The notes under the pieces are model-generated. The model did not search any database, had not been told where the DNA came from, and saw nothing but the letters and a program-made list of their open reading frames with translations. DNA of 9,404 bases, taken from the NCBI GenBank assembly GCA_028290245.1, contig JAQGKG010000390.1, positions 1-9,404 on the forward strand, given 5' to 3'. Both the position numbers and the translations under genes were made by a program. Source of the stretch: Devosia sp. Lineage in GTDB: Bacteria > Pseudomonadota > Alphaproteobacteria > Rhizobiales > Devosiaceae. Each line of letters begins with the position of its first letter. The first letter of the stretch is position 1. Positions 1-6,436 of the stretch are shown here, one piece after another.

Positions 1-40
1 TCCCTCCCCCTCATCAGGGGGAGGCTAGGAGGGGGTACCC
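1..40 (+). repeat. GGTACC palindromic intergenic repeat, copy C (cut by window edge)
   Basis: A 9-bp stem (CCTCCCCCT at 3-11 with AGGGGGAGG at 16-24, loop CATC) is followed by an AGGAGG stretch and GGGTACCC at 33-40. Two other copies of the same design lie at 7383-7419 (opposite orientation) and 7468-7504 (same orientation). It ends 5 bases before the lspA start, so it forms the lspA leader. It has no coding content, and I see no transposase linked to it. Confidence 0.8.
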
Positions 41-45
41 GCTTA

Positions 46-609
46 ATGAACCTGAAATCGCTATTCCATCCCTCCGTCTACATCTCCCTCACCATGGCCA
101 ACCTCGCCTTTGGTCTCGACCGGGCGCACAAGGCCTATGCGGTCTCCGCCGATTGCATCGCCATCGGCGCCGCCAATTGCGTCGAGGTCTTCACCAGCTA
201 CGTGCCGTTTTCCATGACTGGCTGGCGCGGTGGTGAAATCGTCCGCGTCACCGATTTTTTCGACTATGTGCTGGTCTGGAACACCGGCATTTCCTACGGC
301 TTGTTCGACAGCCTGCCGGTATGGGCGCTCGGCGTCGTCATGCTGGTGGCCATCGTCGCCCTGTCGATCTGGTGGGCCCGCGCCGATTCATCTCTGGTGC
401 GCCTCGGCCTCGCCTTTTGCATCGGCGGCGCCCTGTCCAATGCCATCGACCGGCTGATTTATGGCGCGGTGGCAGACTTTTTCCACCTGCATTGGGGCGA
501 CTGGTCGTTCTACATTTTCAACATCGCAGACGTGGCAATCACCGTCGGCGTCATCCTGCTGATCGTCGATCTGCTGGGCATCGGCAAGCCGCGAAAACCC
601 GCCATCTGA
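46..609 (+). CDS. lspA: Lipoprotein signal peptidase (signal peptidase II)
   Basis: This inner-membrane aspartyl protease cleaves the signal peptide of prolipoproteins just before the lipid-modified cysteine, after Lgt and before Lnt. The 187-residue product has four hydrophobic segments. The family blocks appear in order: Asp25/Lys29 at the end of the first helix (LDRAHK), VWNTGISYGLF with Asn79, GGALSNAIDR (127-136), VADFF with catalytic Asp144, and FNIADVAI with catalytic Asp162. The 18-residue spacing of the dyad equals that of E. coli LspA (Asp123/Asp141). The stretch between Lys29 and Asn79 is about 23 residues longer than in E. coli and carries Cys37 and Cys45. The start at 46 keeps the whole first helix; Met17 would cut it. 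AGGAGG at 27-32 is 13 bases upstream, longer than ideal for a ribosome site. The next gene encodes a predicted LspA substrate. Confidence 0.95.
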   Translation: MNLKSLFHPSVYISLTMANLAFGLDRAHKAYAVSADCIAIGAANCVEVFTSYVPFSMTGWRGGEIVRVTDFFDYVLVWNTGISYGLFDSLPVWALGVVMLVAIVALSIWWARADSSLVRLGLAFCIGGALSNAIDRLIYGAVADFFHLHWGDWSFYIFNIADVAITVGVILLIVDLLGIGKPRKPAI

Positions 610-690
610 CATCGCGAACACGTTGCCGCCTAAATCTGGCCTTAACCGGCAAAGTGGGTTATAAGCCGCCCACATCGTGAAGGACGTTTC

Positions 691-1401
691 ATGCATATTG
701 GATTGATCGGGCAGCAGTCTGCTCTCGTTGCACTTGGCAAGGCCGGTGTAGCCATCGTGCTGGCGCTGGCGCTAGTGGCCTGCACGACCGCCGAAGGCAC
801 CAACGCCCTGACCGATTTCGGAACCTTCGAGCGCGAGGTCATGACCTCGACCGCCCGCGGTGTTGGCCTCATCCCTGGTGCAGACGCCAAGGAAGACCCG
901 ACTAATTCTCGCGCGCCCCTGGTGCTGCCGGCATCGGGCCAGGCGCTGCCCGCCCCGAGCACTTCAGTCGCTGCGGCTCAACTGCCGGTCAACAGCGACA
1001 CCGTCCGGATCGATACCGCCAATCTGAGCGAAGCCGATATCGCCCGCCTGCGCAACGCCAAGGTAGTCGACCTGCGCTCCGTCGCCGGCCGTCCGCTGAC
1101 CGAGCAGGAAGCCCGTACGCTGACCGCCCGCATGCAGGCCAACAACCGCGACGTCGCCGTCAACAATTCCAGCCGCGCGCTCTACATGCCGCCCGACGAG
1201 TATTTCACCCGCGTCGGCGACGCCGATATGGTCTGCTCGATAGGCAATGGCGAAATTGTATCGCTCAGCGACGCGCGCTGCCCGGAATCAGTTCGCAAGG
1301 CCATCCGCGACGCACGGACCAGAGCGGCTCCAAGCCTGACCCCCACCGGCGGCAGCAGCCGGGGTGTTAGCATCAACGAAAAAGAGCGCACCCTGCAATA
1401 A
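691..1401 (+). CDS. Predicted lipoprotein, possibly DUF3035/BamF-like
   Basis: The 236-residue product begins with a hydrophobic signal segment (about residues 11-30) ending in a lipobox, Leu-Val-Ala-Cys31, so it should be lipidated and then cleaved by LspA, whose gene is just upstream. GAAGGA at 679-684 gives a well-spaced ribosome site for this ATG. The mature part is polar and probably periplasmic or outer-membrane anchored. A RAPLVLP motif near residue 74 after an Ala/Gly-rich lead recalls the DUF3035 (BamF-type) lipoproteins found beside lspA in Rhodobacterales, but this is a memory-based resemblance plus context. Residues 110-150 (NLSEADIARLRNAKVVDLRS) look helical. Two cysteines (about 182 and 198) near the C-terminus could form a disulfide. 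A strong terminator follows. The lipoprotein call is firm; the family call is tentative. Confidence 0.8.
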   Translation: MHIGLIGQQSALVALGKAGVAIVLALALVACTTAEGTNALTDFGTFEREVMTSTARGVGLIPGADAKEDPTNSRAPLVLPASGQALPAPSTSVAAAQLPVNSDTVRIDTANLSEADIARLRNAKVVDLRSVAGRPLTEQEARTLTARMQANNRDVAVNNSSRALYMPPDEYFTRVGDADMVCSIGNGEIVSLSDARCPESVRKAIRDARTRAAPSLTPTGGSSRGVSINEKERTLQ

Positions 1402-1425
1402 CCGTCTAGACGACGACACGAGTTC

Positions 1426-1457
1426 AAGCGGCCGGATCATCCGGCCGCTTCGCATTT
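1426..1457 (+). terminator. Rho-independent terminator after the lipoprotein gene
   Basis: A perfect 10-bp GC-rich stem (AAGCGGCCGG at 1426-1435 with CCGGCCGCTT at 1441-1450) with an ATCAT loop is followed by CGCATTTTC, a modest T run. It separates the lspA/lipoprotein unit from the rRNA-modification unit. A perfect 10-bp palindrome, CGTCTAGACG, also lies at 1403-1412 right after the stop codon. Confidence 0.75.
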
Positions 1458-1504
1458 TCCGCGCCGCCCTTTTTGGGTCCCGCATGACATGAAAGACTGC
1501 CCGA

Positions 1505-3526
1505 ATGAGCGATAAACCCGCCCAGCCCGATACCGGCGACCGCCTCGCCAAGACCATTGCTCGCTCGGGGCTATGCTCCCGCCGCGATGCCGAGGTGTGG
1601 ATCACCGAAGGCCGCGTCGTGGTCAACGGCAAGAAGGTGCTAACCCCCGCCTTTAACGTCACCGACCGCGACAAGATCCTGGTGGATGGCGCGCCGCTGG
1701 CCGCTCGCCAGGGCACCCGCGTCTGGCTTTATCACAAGCCCGCCGGCCTCGTGGTCACCGAGAAGGACCCGGAAGGTCGCGAGACCATTTTCGAACATCT
1801 CGAAACTCATGGTCTGCCGCGCGTCGTCACCGTCGGTCGTCTCGATATCAATACCGAAGGCCTGTTGCTGCTGACCAATGACGGCGGCCTCAAGCGCGTG
1901 CTGGAACTGCCCGCCACCGGCTGGCTGCGCCGCTATCGTGTGCGCGCGCACGGCTCGGTCACCCAGGCCGCCCTCGACAAGCTCAAGGACGGCATGGAAA
2001 TCGACGGCATCAAGTATGGCTCAATCGAAGCCACGCTTGAGCGCGAGCAGGGCTCCAACGTCTGGATGGTGCTATCGCTGCGCGAAGGCAAGAACCGCGA
2101 AGTCAAGAACGTGCTGGGCGCCCTCGGTCTCGAGGTCAATCGCCTGATCCGCATCAGCTACGGCCCGTTCCAACTCGGCGACATTCCGGTCGGCGGCATC
2201 GAAACCATCAAGGCCAAGATGCTGCGCGAACAGCTCGGCAAGAAGCTGGCCGATGCGGCCGATGTCGATTTCGACAGCGAAATGCCGGCCGAAGCCAATG
2301 CGCTTGTCGGCAAGCCAACGCGTGACCGCCTGACCGGTCGCGGCACCAATACGGTCGAAATCGCCCGCCAGCGTTTCCGCTTCACCGATGGCGCCGAAAA
2401 GACGGAAGAGGAAATCCGCGAGGAGCGCCCCCGCCAGGATCGCCCCGGCCGCTTCGACGGGCGCAAGCCGATGGCAAAGCGCGAAGAGTTTAACGACGAA
2501 GAGATGGCGCCACCGCGTCACGTACATTTTGATGAAGACGGCCGTGCGCCGGAGGAATTTGTGGCTAAACGTAACACCCGTATCGTTAAGCGTCCCGATC
2601 GCGACGATCAATCTGCCCTGACCTTCGGCAAGGCCGCACCCCGTCCCGCCAAGCCATCCGGCGATAAGAAGCCCTTCGGCGACAAGAAGAGCTTTGGTGA
2701 CAAGAAGCCTTACGGCGACAAAAAGTCGTTTGGGGACAACAAGCCCTATGGCGACAAGAAGTCGTTCGGCGACAAGCCACGCGGTCCCCGTCCCGAAGGC
2801 GGCTCGCGTCCGCCGCAGGGCCGTGAATTTGTCGGTACGCCGCGCGGTCCGCGTCGTGAAGACGCTGGTGCAGGCGAGCGCCCGGCCTTCACGCCACGCG
2901 TCAGGCCCGACAGCGAACGCGGCGAAGGTGCAGCGTTCAGTGGCGAGGCCAAGCGTCCCGGCCGCAACTTCTCGGAAAAGCCCGCACGCTTCCGTCCCGA
3001 AGGTTCGCCCCGTCCAGAAGGCCGCAGCTTCCGCCCTGAAGGCGCCGGTCGTCCTGAAGGCGGTAACTTCCGCCCGGCTGGCGATCGGCCCGCGCGTCCA
3101 ACCCGTTCGGGTCGCGACGAATACGGCTCCGAAGCCAAGACCTATGGCAAGCCGCGCATGCGTCCCGATGGCAAGCCTGCGCCCAAGCGCGATGGCGCCG
3201 CTCCCGCCCGTGGCCCGCGCCCCGGCGGTGCCGGCAAGCCTGGTGGTTTCGGCAAACCCGGTGGTTTCAGCAAGCCCGGCGGTCGCCCAACTGGTGGCGC
3301 AGGCCGTCCTGCTGGTGGTCCCGGCCGCCCAGCCGGTGGCGCAGGTCGCCCGTCTGCAGGTGGTCGTCCCGCCGGTGGTGCCAGTCGCCCGTCCAGCGGT
3401 GCGCCGCGTCCTTTTGGCGGTGCAGGTCGTCCCGCAGGCGGAGCCGGTCGCCCGTCCAGCGGCGGTCGCCCTTCGGGTGGCGGCGGCAGGCCTTCCAGCG
3501 GCCCTTCGCGTCGTCCAAAGTCCTAA
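1505..3526 (+). CDS. rluB: RsuA/RluB-family rRNA pseudouridine synthase with long basic repetitive tail
   Basis: The enzyme converts a specific uridine in rRNA to pseudouridine; by family this is most likely position 2605 (E. coli numbering) of 23S rRNA, as for RluB. An S4 RNA-binding domain covers about residues 11-65 (RLAKTIARSGLCSRRDAE). The catalytic domain covers about 72-245 and contains GRLDINTEGLLLLTND (111-126) with catalytic Asp114, plus the later REGKNREVKNVL motif. Family members usually end near residue 230-290, but this protein has 673 residues. The tail is acidic/basic linker to about 385, then six hexapeptide repeats GDKK[P/S][F/Y] (386-421), RPEG-type repeats (about 428-530) and Gly-Gly-Ala-Gly-Arg-Pro repeats to the C-terminus. 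It looks disordered and RNA-binding, like RGG-type tails. No strong ribosome site is visible. rsmD follows after 3 nt, indicating co-transcription. The rRNA target is inferred. Confidence 0.92.
   Translation: MSDKPAQPDTGDRLAKTIARSGLCSRRDAEVWITEGRVVVNGKKVLTPAFNVTDRDKILVDGAPLAARQGTRVWLYHKPAGLVVTEKDPEGRETIFEHLETHGLPRVVTVGRLDINTEGLLLLTNDGGLKRVLELPATGWLRRYRVRAHGSVTQAALDKLKDGMEIDGIKYGSIEATLEREQGSNVWMVLSLREGKNREVKNVLGALGLEVNRLIRISYGPFQLGDIPVGGIETIKAKMLREQLGKKLADAADVDFDSEMPAEANALVGKPTRDRLTGRGTNTVEIARQRFRFTDGAEKTEEEIREERPRQDRPGRFDGRKPMAKREEFNDEEMAPPRHVHFDEDGRAPEEFVAKRNTRIVKRPDRDDQSALTFGKAAPRPAKPSGDKKPFGDKKSFGDKKPYGDKKSFGDNKPYGDKKSFGDKPRGPRPEGGSRPPQGREFVGTPRGPRREDAGAGERPAFTPRVRPDSERGEGAAFSGEAKRPGRNFSEKPARFRPEGSPRPEGRSFRPEGAGRPEGGNFRPAGDRPARPTRSGRDEYGSEAKTYGKPRMRPDGKPAPKRDGAAPARGPRPGGAGKPGGFGKPGGFSKPGGRPTGGAGRPAGGPGRPAGGAGRPSAGGRPAGGASRPSSGAPRPFGGAGRPAGGAGRPSSGGRPSGGGGRPSSGPSRRPKS
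2660..2779 (+). repeat. In-gene hexapeptide repeat GDKK[P/S][F/Y]
   Basis: Eighteen-base units encode six consecutive hexapeptides (residues 386-421) plus a partial seventh. Aromatic Phe and Tyr interchange, and one unit has Asn for Lys. Third-position changes between units show the repeat is not freshly duplicated. It lies in the disordered tail of the pseudouridine synthase. Confidence 0.9.
3221..3520 (+). repeat. In-gene Gly/Arg/Pro repeat tract
   Basis: About 100 codons encode repeated GGxGRP, GGRP and SSGxRP units at the end of the pseudouridine synthase, nearly free of acidic and hydrophobic residues. GC content is very high, so overlapping frames stay open by composition alone. Confidence 0.85.
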
Positions 3527-3529
3527 TAC

Positions 3530-4093
3530 ATGCGCATCGTTGCCGGTAAATTCCGCGGCAAGCAGCTCAACTCTCCGTCGGACGATTCAATTCGCCCGAC
3601 GGCGGACCGCGTTCGTGAATCGATGTTCAACATCCTGTCGTCGCGCATTGGCCCGGTGTTCGACGGCGTGCGCGTGCTCGACCTGTTCGCCGGCACCGGC
3701 GCGCTGGGCCTCGAAGCCCTGTCGCGCGGCGCCAGCCACGTCACCTTCGTCGATATGGGCGTAGAATCACGCGGCCTGATCCGCGACCACATTGAAGCCT
3801 TCGGGGCAGGGGGCATCACCAAGCTCCTCCGCCGCGACGCTACCGACCTCGGCACGCCAGGCACATTCGGGCAGTTTGACCTGGTGTTTCTAGACCCGCC
3901 CTACGGCAAGGGCCTGGGTGAACAGGCAATGGCCAGCCTCGCCGCCGGTGGCTGGCTGCAGCCGGGGGCAACACTGGTGTTCGAAGAAAGCGTCGATGCG
4001 ACGGTCGAGATCCCGGCCGGTTTTACGCTGGATGACCGCCGGGAATACGGCTCGGCCGCGGTGCATTTCCTGACGTTTGGGGACGCCGCCTAG
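3530..4093 (+). CDS. rsmD: 16S rRNA (guanine966-N2)-methyltransferase RsmD
   Basis: This cytoplasmic SAM-dependent enzyme methylates N2 of G966 in 16S rRNA during 30S assembly. The 187-residue length is typical. The N-terminus MRIVAGKFRGKQL and the following IRPTADRVRESMFNIL (21-36) are RsmD hallmarks. SAM motif I is VLDLFAGTGALGLEALSRGA (49-68), and the catalytic N6/N2-type motif DPPY sits at 122-125. The start lies 3 nt after the rluB stop, so translation is probably coupled and both rRNA-modifying enzymes form one operon. The gene is convergent with zur. Confidence 0.95.
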   Translation: MRIVAGKFRGKQLNSPSDDSIRPTADRVRESMFNILSSRIGPVFDGVRVLDLFAGTGALGLEALSRGASHVTFVDMGVESRGLIRDHIEAFGAGGITKLLRRDATDLGTPGTFGQFDLVFLDPPYGKGLGEQAMASLAAGGWLQPGATLVFEESVDATVEIPAGFTLDDRREYGSAAVHFLTFGDAA

Positions 4094-4109
4094 TCACCAC
4101 ACATTCGAT

Positions 4110-4132
4110 GTCACCCCGGCCTTGAGCCGGGG
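4110..4132. repeat. GTCACCC-type palindromic repeat, unit 1
   Basis: GTCACCCCGGCCTTGAGCC (from 4110) contains a perfect 7-bp stem CCCCGGC (4114-4120) / GCCGGGG (4126-4132) with loop CTTGA. It shares the pattern GTCACCCnCGGnCTTGAnCC with the larger element at 4190-4273. It lies between the convergent ends of rsmD and zur, where it could act as a transcription stop for rsmD, although no T run follows. Confidence 0.7.
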
Positions 4133-4189
4133 CCCATCTCGAGATCGCGCCTCAGCCGCAAGGTCATGATGTTGTCTGATCCACCGGCC

Positions 4190-4273
4190 GTCACCCACGG
4201 GCTTGACCCGAGGGCACTTCACCTACCTAACGCCCCGAAAGTGCAGACCCCTCGGGTCGATCCCGAGGGTGAC
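4190..4273. repeat. 84-bp imperfect palindrome bounded by GTCACCC/GGGTGAC
   Basis: The left arm (4190-4222) and right arm (4241-4273) are imperfect inverted copies, both of the GTCACCCnCGGnnTnGACCCGAGGG type. CCCGAGGG at 4207-4214 can pair with CCCTCGGG at 4249-4256; alternatively 4249-4256 pairs locally with 4262-4269 (8-bp stem, loop TCGAT). The whole 216-base convergent gap 4094-4309 contains only this element and unit 1. It resembles REP-type intergenic elements and may serve as a two-way terminator. Confidence 0.7.
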
Positions 4274-4309
4274 GATCAATGTTGGGGTTGGCTGGGTTGG
4301 CACCTCGTT

Positions 4310-4726
4310 CTAAGCCGCCTGAGCTACGCAAACCTCGCACTTGCCCCGAATTTCCATCGTCGTGCGCTCGACCTTAAACCCCTTGGCTTGAGCCCAGTCG
4401 CCCAGTCGTTCCTCGATCACCGCATCGGCGAACTCATCCACCTTGCCGCAGCCTTCGCAAATCGCAAACGCAATTAGCCCCTTGCGATGGCAATGCTCAT
4501 CCGCACAGGCGACAAACGCATTCAGCGATTCCAGCCGATGCGCCAGCCCGCGTTCCACCAGCTTGTCCAGCGCGCGATACACCTGCAGCGGCGCCCGCAA
4601 CCCATCGGCCCGCAGCTTGTCGAGAATATCATAAGCGCTGAGCGGCCCGACCGAGTGGTTGAGCGCGCCCATCACCAAGCCCTGGTTGCGCGTCAGGTCG
4701 GCTGGTACGTCGTGACTATGTGCCAT
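4310..4726 (-). CDS. zur: Zinc uptake regulator Zur (Fur family)
   Basis: This dimeric repressor binds operator dyads when zinc-loaded and shuts off zinc uptake genes. The 138-residue product has a winged-helix DNA-binding domain (about 8-70, with APLQVYRALDKLVERGLAHRLE as recognition helix and wing) and a C-terminal dimer domain. The structural zinc site is Cys90/Cys93 (CEGC) with Cys130/Cys133 (CEVC). Compared with E. coli Zur, His63, Cys74, His78 or His80, and Glu98 fit the regulatory site; the His63-to-Cys74 distance of 11 matches His77-Cys88. It is the last gene of znuC-znuB-zur and its ATG overlaps the znuB end by 11 nt, so it is probably autoregulated through the znuC promoter. Fur or Mur is possible on family grounds alone, but the context strongly favours Zur. 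Confidence 0.93.
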   Translation of the reverse strand: MAHSHDVPADLTRNQGLVMGALNHSVGPLSAYDILDKLRADGLRAPLQVYRALDKLVERGLAHRLESLNAFVACADEHCHRKGLIAFAICEGCGKVDEFADAVIEERLGDWAQAKGFKVERTTMEIRGKCEVCVAQAA

Positions 4727-5537
4727 GGGTCTCTTCTCTCCTGCCGAACAGTCGCGTCACCGGAACCGCCAACGACACAAGGAATATAAGCAGCGCCATC
4801 ACCACAATCGATGGCCCCGAGGCCGTATCCCAGGTTCTTGATCCGAACAAGCCGCCGACCACCGCGATGGCGCCGAGCACCGCCGCAACCGCCGCCATCA
4901 TTTCGGGCGTTGCGCTGAGCCGCCGCGCCGTAGCGGCCGGAATGATCAGCAGCGAAGTGATCAGCAACACGCCCACCAGCTTCATGGCGATAGCAATCAC
5001 GGAAGCCATCAGGATCATCAGCACCAGCCGGCTCGCCTCGGGCCGCAGCCCTTCCGCTTCAGCCAATTCCGGGCTCACCGTCGAAGCCAGCAGCGGCCGC
5101 CAGGCGAGAACCAGGATGACGAGGATCGCCAAGCCGCCGCCATAAATGATCGCAATATCTTCCACCGAAACGGCGAGAATATCACCGAACAAAAAGCCCA
5201 TCAGGTCGATGCGAACCGTGGTGATAAAGCCAACCAGCACCAGCCCCACGGCCAGCGTCGAATGGCTCAAGATACCCAGCAGCGCATCGGTCGACAGTGT
5301 CGCCTGCCGCTGCAGTACGATCAGTGCTCCGGCCACCAGCGCCGCCACGGCAAATACGCCCAGCGTCATGTTGATCGACAGCAGGATCGACAGCGCCACG
5401 CCCAGCAGCGCCGAATGCGCCATGGTATCGCCAAAATACGCCATCCGCCGCCAGACCACGAAGCAGCCGAGCGGGCCGGCAACGAGGGCCAAGCCGACAC
5501 CGGCAATCAACGCGCGAGAAAAATAGTCACCGAACAT
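4716..5537 (-). CDS. znuB: Zinc ABC transporter membrane permease ZnuB
   Basis: This is the inner-membrane channel of the ZnuABC high-affinity zinc importer, ABC-3 family. The product of 273 residues is hydrophobic throughout with about eight membrane segments. The early block WRRMAYFGDTMAHSALLGVAL (about 29-49) is characteristic of ABC-3 permeases, and a later conserved block SLLIIPAATARRLS follows. I chose the ATG at 5537 (MFGDYFSRAL); an upstream in-frame Met would add 64 residues of non-membrane Thr/Arg-rich sequence that is only the shadow of the His-rich znuC end. The gene overlaps znuC by 11 nt and zur by 11 nt, suggesting coupled translation. Confidence 0.94.
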   Translation of the reverse strand: MFGDYFSRALIAGVGLALVAGPLGCFVVWRRMAYFGDTMAHSALLGVALSILLSINMTLGVFAVAALVAGALIVLQRQATLSTDALLGILSHSTLAVGLVLVGFITTVRIDLMGFLFGDILAVSVEDIAIIYGGGLAILVILVLAWRPLLASTVSPELAEAEGLRPEASRLVLMILMASVIAIAMKLVGVLLITSLLIIPAATARRLSATPEMMAAVAAVLGAIAVVGGLFGSRTWDTASGPSIVVMALLIFLVSLAVPVTRLFGRREETHGT

Positions 5538-6330
5538 GGTCGTGCCCCGCGTGATCGTGGTGGTCGTGCTCATGCCCCTCGGGCGTGACGCAGCCATCGT
5601 CATGATGTTCGTGGTCGTGGTGATGCTGGTAGATCGCCAGCGACCCCGCCGCCCGCTCGCCAAACAGCTTGAGATATTCCGGGCTGCGCTGCACCGCCGA
5701 TGGCGTGCCGCGGCAGCACACATGTCCATTGAGGCATATCACCGTATCGGTCTCAGCCATCACCACATGCAGGTCGTGCGAGATCATCAAGATGCCGCTC
5801 TGCGTCGTGTCGCGGATCTGGCGCACCAACTCATACAGCGCCACCTCGCCAGAGAAGTCGACGCCTTGCACCGGTTCGTCCAGCACCAGCAAGTCAGGCT
5901 TGCGGATCATCGCCCGGGCAAACAGCACGCGCTGAAATTCACCACCGGACAATTCCTGCACCGCCGCCTTGAGCAGGCGCGCCGCCCCAACCGCCTCAAG
6001 CGCTGCGTGGATTTCACTGGACGTATAGCGCCCAGTCAGTGTCATCAGCCGATCCACCGTAAGCGGCAACGTCCAGTCGATGGTCAGCTTCTGCGGCACA
6101 TAGCCGATCCGCAGCCCAGGCTTGCGCACCACGGTGCCGGTGCTGGGCTTGAACACGCCGGTTGCCAGCTTGGCCGTAGTTGACTTACCCGAGCCGTTCG
6201 GCCCGATCAGCGTCACGATTTCACCGCGCGCAATGGTCAGGTCCACGCCGCTGACCAGCGTGCGACCGCCTCGCGTCACGCCCGCATTGCTGAGGGTGAT
6301 CAGCGTTTCTCTTTGTACCCGTGCATCCAT
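5527..6330 (-). CDS. znuC: Zinc ABC transporter ATPase ZnuC with His-rich tail
   Basis: This is the cytoplasmic ATPase powering zinc import. The 267-residue product carries Walker A GPNGSGKST (43-51), Q-loop Gln80, signature LSGGE (127-131), Walker B LLVLDEP (147-153) and H-loop His185. ZnuC-type features include GYVPQKLTIDWTLPLTV. The C-terminal 32 residues (236-267) contain 13 histidines and many acidic residues, likely a zinc-binding or sensing tail. I chose the ATG at 6330; a further upstream in-frame ATG at 6372 would put coding sequence through a putative Zur operator and has no domain support. It is first in the znuC-znuB-zur operon, divergent from znuA. Family evidence separates it from manganese or iron ABC-3 systems mainly through the Zur and ZnuA neighbours. 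Confidence 0.95.
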   Translation of the reverse strand: MDARVQRETLITLSNAGVTRGGRTLVSGVDLTIARGEIVTLIGPNGSGKSTTAKLATGVFKPSTGTVVRKPGLRIGYVPQKLTIDWTLPLTVDRLMTLTGRYTSSEIHAALEAVGAARLLKAAVQELSGGEFQRVLFARAMIRKPDLLVLDEPVQGVDFSGEVALYELVRQIRDTTQSGILMISHDLHVVMAETDTVICLNGHVCCRGTPSAVQRSPEYLKLFGERAAGSLAIYQHHHDHEHHDDGCVTPEGHEHDHHDHAGHDHVR

Positions 6331-6357
6331 TCGAAACCCCTTGACGCCCTTCAATAC

Positions 6358-6370
6358 GTTATAGCATAAC
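6358..6370. promoter_or_regulatory. Putative Zur box 1 (znuC side)
   Basis: GTTATAGCATAAC is a perfect 5-3-5 dyad in an AT-rich island between divergent znuC and znuA, resembling the GTTAT-n-ATAAC core of Zur operators. The 18 bases from 6358 match box 2 at 14 of 18 positions. The minus-strand hexamer TATAAC (6363-6358), a good -10 candidate for znuC, lies inside it, so binding would block RNA polymerase. Confidence 0.75.
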
Positions 6371-6386
6371 ATCGCCGCAAGCGTAA
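6358..6386 (-). promoter_or_regulatory. Possible znuC promoter
   Basis: On the minus strand, TATAAC (6363-6358) matches the -10 consensus at five of six positions. A weak TTACGC (6386-6381) stands 17 bases upstream as -35. The poor -35 makes this a tentative call; the -10 is embedded in Zur box 1, 28 bases before the znuC start. Confidence 0.4.
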
Positions 6387-6400
6387 TAACATAACATATC
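6383..6400. promoter_or_regulatory. Putative Zur box 2 (znuA side)
   Basis: GTAATAACATAACATATC contains the dyad GTAAT-AAC-ATAAC with one mismatch. Read on the minus strand, GATATGTTATGTTATTAC closely follows half of the E. coli Zur box pattern (GAAATGTTATA-n-TATAAC). It starts 25 bases after box 1 and ends 36 bases before the znuA ATG. Confidence 0.75.
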
Positions 6401-6436
6401 ACGCTCCAGACTGTTCCTGACAAGAGGCTCAAGCCG

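Noticed and set aside
654..673. Promoter or attenuator before the lipoprotein gene (TATAAG at 660, GTGGG/CCCAC hairpin)
   Set aside because: No -35 hexamer at a usable distance and only a 5-bp stem with a 10-base loop; not strong enough to call.
2694..3764. Open frame of 356 codons on the plus strand overlapping the end of rluB and rsmD
   Set aside because: It is a frame-shifted shadow of the GC-rich repetitive rluB tail; its Ala/Val/Pro/Arg-only composition matches no protein and the rluB frame has clear domains.
4166..4477. Small plus-strand frame across the palindromic gap and zur end
   Set aside because: It is composed of repeat sequence and antisense zur, with no ribosome site or recognisable motif.
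5538..5729. N-terminal extension of znuB
   Set aside because: The 64 added residues are Thr/Arg-rich, lie inside znuC and lack any membrane character; the ATG at 5537 begins the known ABC-3 N-terminus.
5536..6183. Plus-strand open frame of 215 codons opposite znuC
   Set aside because: It is antisense to a fully supported ABC ATPase gene, with no ribosome site and a His/Arg-rich composition that mirrors the znuC codons.
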